A stretch of 7,173 bases of DNA, from positions 1-7,173 of the forward strand of contig CAMIPB010000051.1 in assembly GCA_946223355.1 (NCBI GenBank). The letters run 5' to 3'. The position numbers and the translations under genes are program-made. Each line of letters opens with the position of its first letter. The stretch's first letter is position 1. The DNA is from an uncultured Corynebacterium sp. GTDB lineage: Bacteria; Actinomycetota; Actinomycetes; Mycobacteriales; Mycobacteriaceae. This document shows, piece after piece, positions 1-6,992 of the stretch. The notes below the pieces were generated by a model. It saw only the letters and a program-made list of their open reading frames with translations, made no database searches and had not been told where the DNA came from.

Positions 1-400
1 CGCGTCCATCTCCGCTTCGGGCAAGATCAACATGTCGCTCTACGGCACGGCCGACCTAGTGGCGCTGGTCAGCCCAATTGCCGTCGTGCTTGCGGCAATC
101 GCGCTGCCCGTGCTGGATCTGGTGTGGGCCGTGGTGAGGCGCACGGCGAAGGGGCAGAGCCCGTTCGTGGCGGACGCCGGCCACATCCACCACCGCCTGC
201 TGCGGCTCGGCCACACCCACCGGCGAACGGTTTTGGTGCTCTACATGTGGGTGGCCGCGGTGGCCTTCGGGGCAGTGAGTTTTTCGCTCATTCCCACCCC
301 GGCGGCGCTGGGCTTTTCGTGTCTGACAGTAATCGCAGCATGCGTGGCCACATTTGTACCGTGGGCTCGCGGTGGGATCGGCTTCGGCCGGCGCCGATAA
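1..400 (+). CDS. wecA: WecA/Rfe-type polyprenyl-phosphate GlcNAc-1-phosphate transferase, C-terminal part
   Basis: This gene runs in from the left edge. The frame is open from base 2 and ends at TAA 398-400, so about 132 C-terminal residues are visible. The ATG at 32 is internal, because the reading frame continues upstream of it. What is seen: a hydrophobic span (ALVSPIAVVLAAIALPVLDL), then a basic cytoplasmic loop with the family signature GQSPFVADAGHIHHRLLRLG followed by HTHRR, then further membrane spans. The HIHH motif and its surroundings are typical of the MraY/WecA/TagO superfamily, which moves a sugar-1-phosphate from a UDP-sugar to polyprenyl phosphate at the inner membrane. In corynebacteria and mycobacteria the WecA member starts the GlcNAc linker that joins arabinogalactan to peptidoglycan. 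G+C is clearly higher than in the genes that follow. The sugar specificity is inferred from the family and from the ATP-synthase neighbourhood. Confidence 0.88.
   Translation, partial: ASISASGKINMSLYGTADLVALVSPIAVVLAAIALPVLDLVWAVVRRTAKGQSPFVADAGHIHHRLLRLGHTHRRTVLVLYMWVAAVAFGAVSFSLIPTPAALGFSCLTVIAACVATFVPWARGGIGFGRRR
377..398 (+). terminator. Possible hairpin over the wecA stop codon
   Basis: A perfect 6-bp dyad, ATCGGC (377-382) and GCCGAT (393-398), closes a 10-base GC-rich loop and reaches the first base of the wecA stop codon. No T-run follows, so this is not a classical intrinsic terminator. It could be a weak end structure or chance in GC-rich sequence. Confidence 0.22.
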
Positions 401-494
401 TCACTTCGTGGATCCGAGGATTAGCCTGGCCAAAAGTCAACCGGGATCGAACGCGTTCATTGGGGCCAATTGGCGTCTCTGGCTTTTCGCAATT

Positions 495-620
495 TGACAA
501 ACCGGTTGCAACCTCTCCAGAAACCGTTAGTCTGTGCACAATGCTTTAGCCTTTCATGTGTGATAGCTGACCGATGTCCTGGAGTTTCCTGAACTGACTG
601 GGTGCCTCTCCGGTTTGTCA
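495..620. repeat. Perfect 11-bp inverted repeat in the pls leader
   Basis: The left arm TGACAAACCGG is at 495-505 and the right arm CCGGTTTGTCA is at 610-620. They are exact reverse complements separated by 104 bases. Both lie in the non-coding stretch between wecA and the Pls-type gene, and the right arm ends 11 bases before the ribosome binding site. The pair could be two operator sites for one regulator, with a looped region between them, or the closing stem of a folded leader RNA if transcription starts upstream of 495. The left arm overlaps a second dyad (AACCGGTT, 500-507). Confidence 0.5.
506..533 (+). promoter_or_regulatory. Weak candidate sigma-70 promoter for the pls cassette
   Basis: A -35-like TTGCAA (506-511) and an actinobacterial-style -10 TAGTCT (528-533, fits TANNNT) are 16 bases apart. 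Transcription would start near 540 and leave a leader of roughly 108 bases. The better -35-like hexamer, TTGACA at 494-499, has no acceptable -10 at 16-18 bases. The rest of 401-647 shows small palindromes (ATTGG-GG-CCAAT at 459-470) but no convincing gene. Confidence 0.28.
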
Positions 621-631
621 GCTTGTCCTAC

Positions 632-639
632 GAGGAGAG
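632..639 (+). promoter_or_regulatory. Ribosome binding site that sets the Pls-type gene start
   Basis: The run GAGGAGAG lies 8 bases before ATG 648. The TTG at 615 lies upstream of this site, and the in-frame GTGs at 639 and 642 are too close to it, so ATG 648 is the favoured start. GTG 642 is not fully excluded. Confidence 0.7.
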
Positions 640-647
640 TGGTGAAG

Positions 648-3600
648 ATGGGGGCAGGCGTTGCGGCGGCATCAGTGGACGCTCCGGGGCTTGCGATTTA
701 CGGGGTGGATGAAGTTCCATCACCGCGTACTTTGGTCGATGTCTTCGAGACCTCAGTTTGGAACTACCCGGGAGCGAAAGCTCTTTCAGGATCAAATGGT
801 TCGCTTACCTACGAGGAGCTCGCGGAACACGTACAGACGCAGGTCGAGGTACTCGCGGAGCATGGAATCGGGGTGGGTGACCGCGTAGGCATCCGTGTGC
901 CATCTGGTACGACCGATTTATATATCGCGATTCTAGCAACCCTGTGTGCAGGCGCGGCCTATGTACCGGTGGACTGGGATGACCCCGATTCGCGGGCCAG
1001 AACAGTGTGGGAAGAAGCGAATGTCGCAGCAGTTTACGGGGCGGATCTTGTACTGACCTTGCACCGCGAGCGTGGGCCGAAGAGAGAGCCCGCTTTACCA
1101 ACCCTTGAGGATGATGCGTGGATTATTTTCACGTCTGGCTCAACTGGCAAGCCGAAGGGAGTTGCTGTTAGTCATCGTTCAGCGGCGGCGCTGGTGGACG
1201 CTGAGGCCAGGATGTACCTCGTGGATCGGCCCCTTGCACCGGGTGATCGCGTCATGGCCGGGTTGTCTGTCGCCTTTGACGCTTCGTGCGAGGAAATGTG
1301 GCTGGCATGGCGCTATGCTGCCGAACTTGTAGCTGCACCCCGAGATATCGTGCGTTCCGCTGACTCGCTCGGGAAATGGATTACGGAACACCGCATTACA
1401 GCGGTATCGACCGTGCCGACTCTGGCTTCGTTCTGGCCAACGGAGTCCTTGGAAGAGGTACGCTTGCTCATCTTCGGCGGCGAAGCCCTGCCAAAAGAGC
1501 TGGTCAACCGGCTCGTAGCTCCAGGTAGGGAGTTGTGGAACACTTACGGCCCGACCGAGACGACGGTAATTTGCTCTGGGCACCAGATGGGCGCTCTAGA
1601 GGACGGGGATCCTGTCCGGATAGGACGGCCGACGCCGGGGTGGGAATTGGCCGTTATAGATCCGGAGACGGAACAGCCAGTGCGCTGGGGGCAGTCCGGT
1701 GAGCTCGTCGTGAGCGGGGTTGGGCTCGGCCGGTACCTAGATCCCGTAAAAGACGCGGAGAAGTACGCACCGATTCCGTCACTCGGCTGGGATCGCGCGT
1801 ATCGCACAGGTGACTTGGTCGTAGCGGACCCCGAAGGCTTGATTTTCGCCGGTCGAACCGACGACCAAATCAAATTCGGTGGCAGGAGAATGGAGCTAGG
1901 TGAGATCGACCGCGCTTTGGCTAGCACTCCAGGGGTTTCGGCTGCCGCCGCAGCGAAGCAAACGACGTCGGCTGGCTCCGACGTGATTGTTGGATATATC
2001 GTGGCAGATCGCGAAATTGATCTTGCTGCGGTTCGTGCCCACTTGTCTCAGGTGCTTCCCGGGGGCATCGCACCGACGATCTGCGTAGTGGATTCTCTAC
2101 CCATGAAGACCTCGGGCAAGGTGGACCGGAACGCGTTGCCGTGGCCGCTTCCGAACGCAAAAGACGGCACAGGGGGGTTGCCTACCGAGCTACATTGGCT
2201 GGCCGAAAAGTGGGCTGACCAGCTTGGACCTGTGCCGCTGGAGCCCGACTCGAACTTTTTCGATCAGGGTGGCTCGTCCGTCGCGCTAGCGAAACTTGCC
2301 GTGGATCTGCGTGTCTCAACCCCAGCGCTCGATATTGGTGCCTTGTACGAGCATCCCACCCTAGCTGAAATGGCTACCTACATCGACACTCTCGGTGGAA
2401 CGGTGAACGAGCGTCCTCTTCCGCGTAAGATCCCTTGGTGGTCTGGTGTTTTCCAGTTCTTCGTTGTGTGCTTCATCTACTTGGTTAATGCCACACGATA
2501 TGTGGTCGGCTCACTGGCTGTCATATGGACACTGGATGTATTCCTGAACGCCCCATGGGTTCCCGCCCTGCCATTCTGGCCGCTTTTCGCTGCATGGCTC
2601 GTTTTGTTCTCGATGCCGGGCAAACTGGCTCAAGCCACAATTGTGTCCCGGTTGTTCACCCTCGGCGTGAGGCCCGGCCGCTATTCACGGGGTGGGTGGA
2701 CGCATCTGAGAGTGTGGGCTGCGGAAAGATATGTGACCTATCTCAAACTGGAGTCCATTTTAGGTACGCCATTCGCGCCCATGTTTTATCGCTTGCTGGG
2801 ATGTTCCGTCGGGCGGAAAACTGAACTCGCGGCCATGCCGCCCGTTACCGGCCTGGCAACAATCGGAAACCGCGTCTCGCTGGAGCAAGAAGTGGATATA
2901 GCAGGACACTGGATCGATGGCGATACATTTATTCTCGGACGCATCGACATAGAGGATGGAGCCCGGATCGGTCTGCGTACTTTTGTGGGGCCAGACTCGC
3001 ATATCGGTAATAATGCAGAAGTTTTAGCTGGGTCCTGCGTAACCGGGCCAGTACCACCGGGCCGTCTGAGCGGTGGCTCACCTCTAACCGATCGAGGACA
3101 GGCGGGTCTCACTTGGCCCGGTCTTTCCCCTGAAGAAGCTGCGGCGCGTGGGGCGGTCAAGATGCTCGGCAGTTTCTCTCGCCGTGCGATATTCGGCGCC
3201 GGTATGTTGTGGATGGCCCTCCTGCCTGTTCTAGCGGTCCTGCCGGGAATCCTCATGGTCTTTCCTCGCGTTAGCGGGAATGAGGATTACCGTGCGGTTT
3301 TCCCCGTGCTAGCGGTTTGGACGCCACTTTTTGTCTTACTGACAGTCGTGTTGTGGCTCCTGCTAGTGATACTCACCGTCCGCATTTGTGCCGTCTTTAT
3401 TCAGCCTGGATTCTTTCCTCAGGAGAGCGTCACGGGATGGGCAGTGTGGTTGACACAATCCCTATTGCTGAAAACGCGGACGGCCACGTACTTCATGTAC
3501 GCAGGATGGCTGACCCCAGCCTTCATGCGGATTCTGGGTGCGCGAGTCGGTGAAGATACCGAAATTTCAACTGTAGAGACGATTCCGCATCTGACATCGA

Positions 3601-4604
3601 TCGGTGATCGATGCTTCTTGGCGGATCATTCGCTATGCAGTACGACGCGAAATGCCAACGGTTGGATCCACCTAGGAACCACCGTGGTCGGCGACGGCTC
3701 ATTCGTCGGTAACTCGGGCATCGTAGGCCCGGACCGTGATTTGCCTCCTGATTCGCTTATCGCCGTTCTCTCTTCATCCCCTCGGCGACCAGGTAGGGGA
3801 ACGTCCTGGCTGGGCAGATCGACACGCGAGATTCCCCGCGCACAAGTTGAAGCTGATGCCGCCCGCACCTTCCAGCCTCCGGAGCACCTCAAAGTGGCTC
3901 GAGCCGTCGTCGAAGCGTTTAGGCTGGTTCCCGTCCTGATTGCCGCATACCTTGGCCTCTTTATTGTTTGGGCACTGACCGAGGTGTACATGCGGAACGG
4001 TCTCGGACTGGACGGTTTTAAGTCTGTGCTGGTGTGGGCTTTCCCGGTGGTGCTCGCAGCAGGAATTCTAGCTAGCCTTGTGCCGATTGTGGCGAAATGG
4101 CTGATCATTGGACGATTCAAGCCCGGGAACCACACCCTCTTCTCGACATTCGTTTGGCGTGGGGAACTTGTGGATAATTTCACGGAGCTGCTCGCTGTCC
4201 CGTCTCTGGTCCGTATGTCTCTCGGTACGCCCATGTTTAACTGGTGGTTGAGGTTGATGGGCAGCCGCGTCGGGAGGGACGTGTGGTGTGAATCTTGGTG
4301 GCTGCCCGAGTTCGACCTCGTCTCGCTACAGGATCGTTGCACGGTAAATCGTGGCACCGTGCTGCAGACGCACCTTTTCCATGATCGGGTGATGTCTCTT
4401 GAGTCCGTCAGCTTGGAGACGGGGGCATCACTGGGGCCAAACAGTTTCCTGCTTCCCGGCTCATCTCTCGGGATGCGAAGTTCTGTGTTGCCGGGATCTC
4501 TCGTGCTGCGGCAGGACGGTATTCCCGCTGACACGGTGTGGTCAGGTAATCCGGTGGCACACGTTACTGAGCAGGAAAACGAACGAAACTTATCCGATAA
4601 CTAG
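648..4604 (+). CDS. pls: Pls/PosA-family single-module NRPS (epsilon-poly-L-lysine synthetase-like)
   Basis: Membrane-bound synthetase, 1318 aa from ATG 648, essentially the length of Streptomyces albulus Pls (about 1319 aa). Adenylation domain: LTYEEL (53-58), LCAGAAYVPVD (99-109), TSGSTGKPKG (162-171), FDASCEEM (210-217), NTYGPTET (298-305), YRTGDL (385-390), GRTDDQIKFGG (from 402) and the catalytic Lys491 in SGKVDR. Carrier domain: FFDQGGSS, with the phosphopantetheine serine at S544. Next come three repeats, each a pair of membrane spans (about 601-660, 847-918, 1092-1154) followed by a left-handed beta-helix domain (anchored by GCSVG 718, GARVG 964, GSRVG 1205). These serve as tandem condensation domains in this family. 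The specificity residues read by alignment to GrsA-PheA are D211 A212 E215 S254 I275 G277 T299 V307 I308 K491; the acidic E215 fits a basic amino acid, most likely lysine. There is no thioesterase or classical condensation domain, as expected for the family. The enzyme needs a phosphopantetheinyl transferase encoded elsewhere. The exact monomer (Lys, Orn, Dab) and chain length are inferred, not shown. Confidence 0.94.
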   Translation: MGAGVAAASVDAPGLAIYGVDEVPSPRTLVDVFETSVWNYPGAKALSGSNGSLTYEELAEHVQTQVEVLAEHGIGVGDRVGIRVPSGTTDLYIAILATLCAGAAYVPVDWDDPDSRARTVWEEANVAAVYGADLVLTLHRERGPKREPALPTLEDDAWIIFTSGSTGKPKGVAVSHRSAAALVDAEARMYLVDRPLAPGDRVMAGLSVAFDASCEEMWLAWRYAAELVAAPRDIVRSADSLGKWITEHRITAVSTVPTLASFWPTESLEEVRLLIFGGEALPKELVNRLVAPGRELWNTYGPTETTVICSGHQMGALEDGDPVRIGRPTPGWELAVIDPETEQPVRWGQSGELVVSGVGLGRYLDPVKDAEKYAPIPSLGWDRAYRTGDLVVADPEGLIFAGRTDDQIKFGGRRMELGEIDRALASTPGVSAAAAAKQTTSAGSDVIVGYIVADREIDLAAVRAHLSQVLPGGIAPTICVVDSLPMKTSGKVDRNALPWPLPNAKDGTGGLPTELHWLAEKWADQLGPVPLEPDSNFFDQGGSSVALAKLAVDLRVSTPALDIGALYEHPTLAEMATYIDTLGGTVNERPLPRKIPWWSGVFQFFVVCFIYLVNATRYVVGSLAVIWTLDVFLNAPWVPALPFWPLFAAWLVLFSMPGKLAQATIVSRLFTLGVRPGRYSRGGWTHLRVWAAERYVTYLKLESILGTPFAPMFYRLLGCSVGRKTELAAMPPVTGLATIGNRVSLEQEVDIAGHWIDGDTFILGRIDIEDGARIGLRTFVGPDSHIGNNAEVLAGSCVTGPVPPGRLSGGSPLTDRGQAGLTWPGLSPEEAAARGAVKMLGSFSRRAIFGAGMLWMALLPVLAVLPGILMVFPRVSGNEDYRAVFPVLAVWTPLFVLLTVVLWLLLVILTVRICAVFIQPGFFPQESVTGWAVWLTQSLLLKTRTATYFMYAGWLTPAFMRILGARVGEDTEISTVETIPHLTSIGDRCFLADHSLCSTTRNANGWIHLGTTVVGDGSFVGNSGIVGPDRDLPPDSLIAVLSSSPRRPGRGTSWLGRSTREIPRAQVEADAARTFQPPEHLKVARAVVEAFRLVPVLIAAYLGLFIVWALTEVYMRNGLGLDGFKSVLVWAFPVVLAAGILASLVPIVAKWLIIGRFKPGNHTLFSTFVWRGELVDNFTELLAVPSLVRMSLGTPMFNWWLRLMGSRVGRDVWCESWWLPEFDLVSLQDRCTVNRGTVLQTHLFHDRVMSLESVSLETGASLGPNSFLLPGSSLGMRSSVLPGSLVLRQDGIPADTVWSGNPVAHVTEQENERNLSDN

Positions 4605-4617
4605 GGAGCGGCCACGC

Positions 4618-5979
4618 ATGTCATCACCGATAGATCACAATCACGAGGAGTCGAAGCGTCGCCCAATGCCGGGCCCTGCCGGTGTAAGACCAATTTGGGA
4701 TGGTCAACAGGAGGCAATGCCGAAAGAAGCTGACCCTGAGACGCGGAAGCTGCTCGGTCCCGCGACATTGAGGTGGTCCTCTGACCGCGCATTTGGCGCG
4801 GATGCCAGCTCTAAACGGATCGAGGGTATCGACGCCGCGCGAGGCCTCGCGCTGCTCGGGATGATCGCCATTCATACGCTGCCCGCATACAGCCCGTACA
4901 CGGGCAGACCGACGATAATTTGGCAGATCTTCGCTGGGAATGCGGCCGCGCTGTTTGCGCTGCTTGCAGGCATTTCTGTCGCGCTGATGACAGGGGCAAA
5001 TAACCCCCACACGGGGCATCGGCTGCGGCGAAGTCGAGCCTCCCTGGTCATTCGCGCCCTCATCATCTTGGTCCTGGGCCTTGCACTCAGTGAGCTACGA
5101 ATCAGGGTCTACAACATTCTCCCGTACTACGGTCTGATGTTTTTGCTAGCAGTGCTGCTCACTGGCCTTCGAATTAAAGCATTGCTCATTAGTGCGAGTG
5201 GGTTTGTTCTACTCGGCCCCGTGGCAATTTACCTGCTTAACTCGCTCGTGGATTACACCGTGCCGAGAAACCCAAACTTCTCATCGTTCGCTTCTATTCC
5301 ACTTGACACCTCTTTAACGCTGCTGGCTGGCGGGGTGTACCCGGTTGTCACGTGGATGGCCTACATTTGCGTCGGTTTAGCGGTCGGTAGGATGAACTTG
5401 CGTTGGCTGCTGACTCAAACACGCCTGATGTTCTGGGGTTTGATTCTCATTGCTTCCGCCATCTTCGTATCCACGGTGCTGATCGACTACGCCGGCGGGT
5501 TTGAGCAACTCTACCTCTACACCGCTGATTACACAGCCGAAGACATCGTCGACGTTATGAATTACGGGCCGGATACTCACCTGCCGACGGACACTTTGTG
5601 GTGGCTCGCCATATGCGGGCCTCACACTAATACTCCATTTTCGCTTCTCCGATCGCTCGGTTTCGCGCTTTTGATGTTTGGGGTCATGCTTGTGGTGACG
5701 CGAGCACTGCGGCCGGTAGTCGCTCCGCTTATTGCAGCAGGTTCCATGACCTTGACGATTTACGTCACTCATCTACTGACTTTCGCGGCATTTGGGGATT
5801 TAGTGTTCGCGAACCGCACGGCGTGGTTCTTGGGCCAACTCATTGTATTTTTCCTTGTCGCACACTTCTGGAAGCTGGCATTTGGCCGCGGTCCTTTAGA
5901 ACGAGTCGTTTCGGACCTATGTAAGTGGGCAAGCCAATTAGTGGTTCCCAGCAAACCGAAACACGCTCGCGACCGCTAA
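4618..5979 (+). CDS. Ten-span membrane protein, DUF418/HGSNAT-like putative acyltransferase
   Basis: The 453-aa protein starts at ATG 4618, 13 bases after the Pls-type stop, with GGGAG (4604-4608) 9 bases upstream. The spacing implies translation from the same transcript. The open frame extends back to 4399, but that part overlaps the Pls-type C-terminus and has no reason to be used. Residues 1-70 are hydrophilic and rich in charge and proline. The membrane part then opens with GIDAARGLALLGMIAIHTL (R75, H86), the usual first-helix signature of the DUF418 (YeiB) and heparan-alpha-glucosaminide N-acetyltransferase-like (DUF1624) families. About ten hydrophobic spans follow, and the protein closes with FGRGPLERV, close to the C-terminal GPLE motif of DUF418. 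HGSNAT relatives move acetyl groups from acetyl-CoA across a membrane; most bacterial DUF418 proteins have no proven reaction. From the context I infer a role in acylating, protecting against or exporting the poly(amino acid). It could instead act on envelope glycans. Confidence 0.8.
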   Translation: MSSPIDHNHEESKRRPMPGPAGVRPIWDGQQEAMPKEADPETRKLLGPATLRWSSDRAFGADASSKRIEGIDAARGLALLGMIAIHTLPAYSPYTGRPTIIWQIFAGNAAALFALLAGISVALMTGANNPHTGHRLRRSRASLVIRALIILVLGLALSELRIRVYNILPYYGLMFLLAVLLTGLRIKALLISASGFVLLGPVAIYLLNSLVDYTVPRNPNFSSFASIPLDTSLTLLAGGVYPVVTWMAYICVGLAVGRMNLRWLLTQTRLMFWGLILIASAIFVSTVLIDYAGGFEQLYLYTADYTAEDIVDVMNYGPDTHLPTDTLWWLAICGPHTNTPFSLLRSLGFALLMFGVMLVVTRALRPVVAPLIAAGSMTLTIYVTHLLTFAAFGDLVFANRTAWFLGQLIVFFLVAHFWKLAFGRGPLERVVSDLCKWASQLVVPSKPKHARDR

Positions 5980-5993
5980 CGATGTAGTGGTCG
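5970..5993 (+). terminator. Hairpin spanning the acyltransferase stop codon
   Basis: CGACCGCT (5970-5977) pairs with AGTGGTCG (5986-5993) over 8 bp with one G-T wobble and an 8-base loop. The stop codon TAA (5977-5979) sits at the loop edge. No T-run follows. It might weaken read-through into the lipoprotein gene or mark an RNA processing point; it is not a canonical terminator. Confidence 0.33.
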
Positions 5994-6044
5994 AGTGGCG
6001 TTTCAAGCTAGGCGCTGGCCCGCGAGTTTTGTGGAGGACGAAAC

Positions 6045-6071
6045 GTGCTGGCTAATCGATTGCCGGAATAA
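6045..6071 (+). other. Tiny 8-codon ORF with a strong ribosome binding site
   Basis: GTG 6045 lies 7 bases after GGAGG (6033-6037), a better Shine-Dalgarno match than that of the real gene downstream. It encodes only MLANRLPE before TAA 6069-6071. It is in the same frame as the lipoprotein that starts at 6093. It could be a leader peptide, a former upstream start cut off by a stop codon, or chance. The peptide has no run of a single amino acid that would suggest classical attenuation. Confidence 0.3.
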
Positions 6072-6092
6072 AGATTTGGGAAAGGGGCACCC

Positions 6093-6944
6093 GTGATTCA
6101 TCGTTGTGGAGAGCTGACACGCGCAATAGGTAGGACTTCGGCGCTAGTTTCTGCCGCGGCCGCGATTAGCGCCTGCGGTAGTGAAGTGGAGGTGGAGCCA
6201 CTGCGCCGGGCTCCTGCAACGGAGTCGTTGATTCAAGTTACTCGTCCTTCTTCGACTGCCTCTGAGGCCGAGGCTGGGGATAATGCTCTGGACGAGCCCC
6301 AAGCGGGGGGAAATCTCCCGCACGATACTGAGACTGCGCCGGAAGCCGAACAGATTCCCGAGGTGCTTTACCCAGATGGCGTCGAGACGCGGCTGACTGC
6401 ACCTGGCACTGAGCTCTCGTTCGGAGAGGAGGCGGTGGTAGCGAGCAGCGATGCCGATGGTCAATTGCTCCTATGGTCCATCACCGCGCACCACGGCTGG
6501 CCTATACCTCCTGAGCAGGTTCCACTCGCGTCGTCTATGGCCGGGCGGGGGGCATGGAATTTCGAGTGTTTCGCCTATGAGATGCAGTATCTTGGGTCGG
6601 TGCCGGTGCCCCCTGATGCGAGTGATGCCTTACCGGGTGTTGTCGATGTGGACCACGCTCCTGTCGTGCCGCCGATGGTGCTCCCCGTTGCTCAGTCTGG
6701 AGAACTTTCCAAGCGCGTTGCAGGCGGGGCGGATGATACCTGTGAGGTCCCCCAAGAGTCGCGCTTGCCAGCAGTCCAGGGGCAGCTCCGGCGGGACACG
6801 TCGTACGTTCGCGCAGTGGCTGCGGCCGCCAAACCCGGGTCCCGTCCGGAAGATATGCCTGCGTTTATGATTTACATCTTTGACTACGGTCTTCCTGGGG
6901 TAGCTGATGCGAAAGATGACGTGGCTCCGATCATTTGGGGATAG
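6093..6944 (+). CDS. Very acidic lipoprotein of unknown function
   Basis: The 283-aa product starts at GTG 6093, with GGGAAAGGGG 5 bases upstream. The N-terminus is a lipoprotein signal: a basic region (HRCGELTRAIGR), a short hydrophobic core (ALVSAAAAISA) and a lipobox ISAC with the lipidated cysteine at C28, so it should be anchored on the outer face of the membrane. Residues 28 to about 105 form an E/D/P/A-rich, low-complexity acidic linker. A compact domain follows, with two further cysteines (C159, C217) that could form a disulfide, and the protein ends in APIIWG. My count for the mature part is about 40 acidic against 14 basic residues. I do not recognise the family. It lies 113 bp after the acyltransferase and on the same strand, so it is probably part of the same cassette. 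A surface polyanion beside a polycation synthetase suggests product binding or self-protection, but this is inference only. Confidence 0.82.
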   Translation: MIHRCGELTRAIGRTSALVSAAAAISACGSEVEVEPLRRAPATESLIQVTRPSSTASEAEAGDNALDEPQAGGNLPHDTETAPEAEQIPEVLYPDGVETRLTAPGTELSFGEEAVVASSDADGQLLLWSITAHHGWPIPPEQVPLASSMAGRGAWNFECFAYEMQYLGSVPVPPDASDALPGVVDVDHAPVVPPMVLPVAQSGELSKRVAGGADDTCEVPQESRLPAVQGQLRRDTSYVRAVAAAAKPGSRPEDMPAFMIYIFDYGLPGVADAKDDVAPIIWG

Positions 6945-6950
6945 CCGTCA
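6917..6950 (+). terminator. Imperfect hairpin over the lipoprotein stop codon
   Basis: TGACG-tg-GCT (6917-6926) pairs with AGC-CGTCA (6943-6950), giving 8 bp with a 2-base bulge and a 16-base loop. The right arm covers the stop TAG (6942-6944). No T-run follows. It is the only candidate end structure before the AtpI-like gene and is weak. Confidence 0.2.
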
Positions 6951-6992
6951 AGTCGTCGAGACGCAGAATGAGCCAATGTAGGATCAGCGGGC

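Noticed and set aside
494..522. TTGACA at 494-499 as a -35 box
   Set aside because: No hexamer resembling a -10 box occurs 16-18 bases downstream (CCAGAA at 17). The hexamer mostly overlaps the inverted repeat arm.
124..549. Frame running through the wecA end and into the leader
   Set aside because: It overlaps the clear WecA HIHH region in another frame, and its Pro/Arg/Gly-rich product looks like an out-of-frame translation.
615..647. TTG 615 as the start of the Pls-type protein
   Set aside because: The good ribosome binding site (632-639) lies downstream of it, it falls within the inverted repeat, and starting at ATG 648 gives the usual family length.
3626..4534. 302-aa open frame on the - strand inside the Pls-type gene
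   Set aside because: It lies opposite well-conserved synthetase sequence, its product is Ser/Arg/Pro-rich without recognisable motifs, and no ribosome site was evident. It is a shadow frame of GC-rich coding DNA.
4399..4617. Upstream extension of the acyltransferase frame
   Set aside because: It overlaps the conserved third beta-helix domain of the synthetase, encodes no family sequence, and ATG 4618 has a proper ribosome site.
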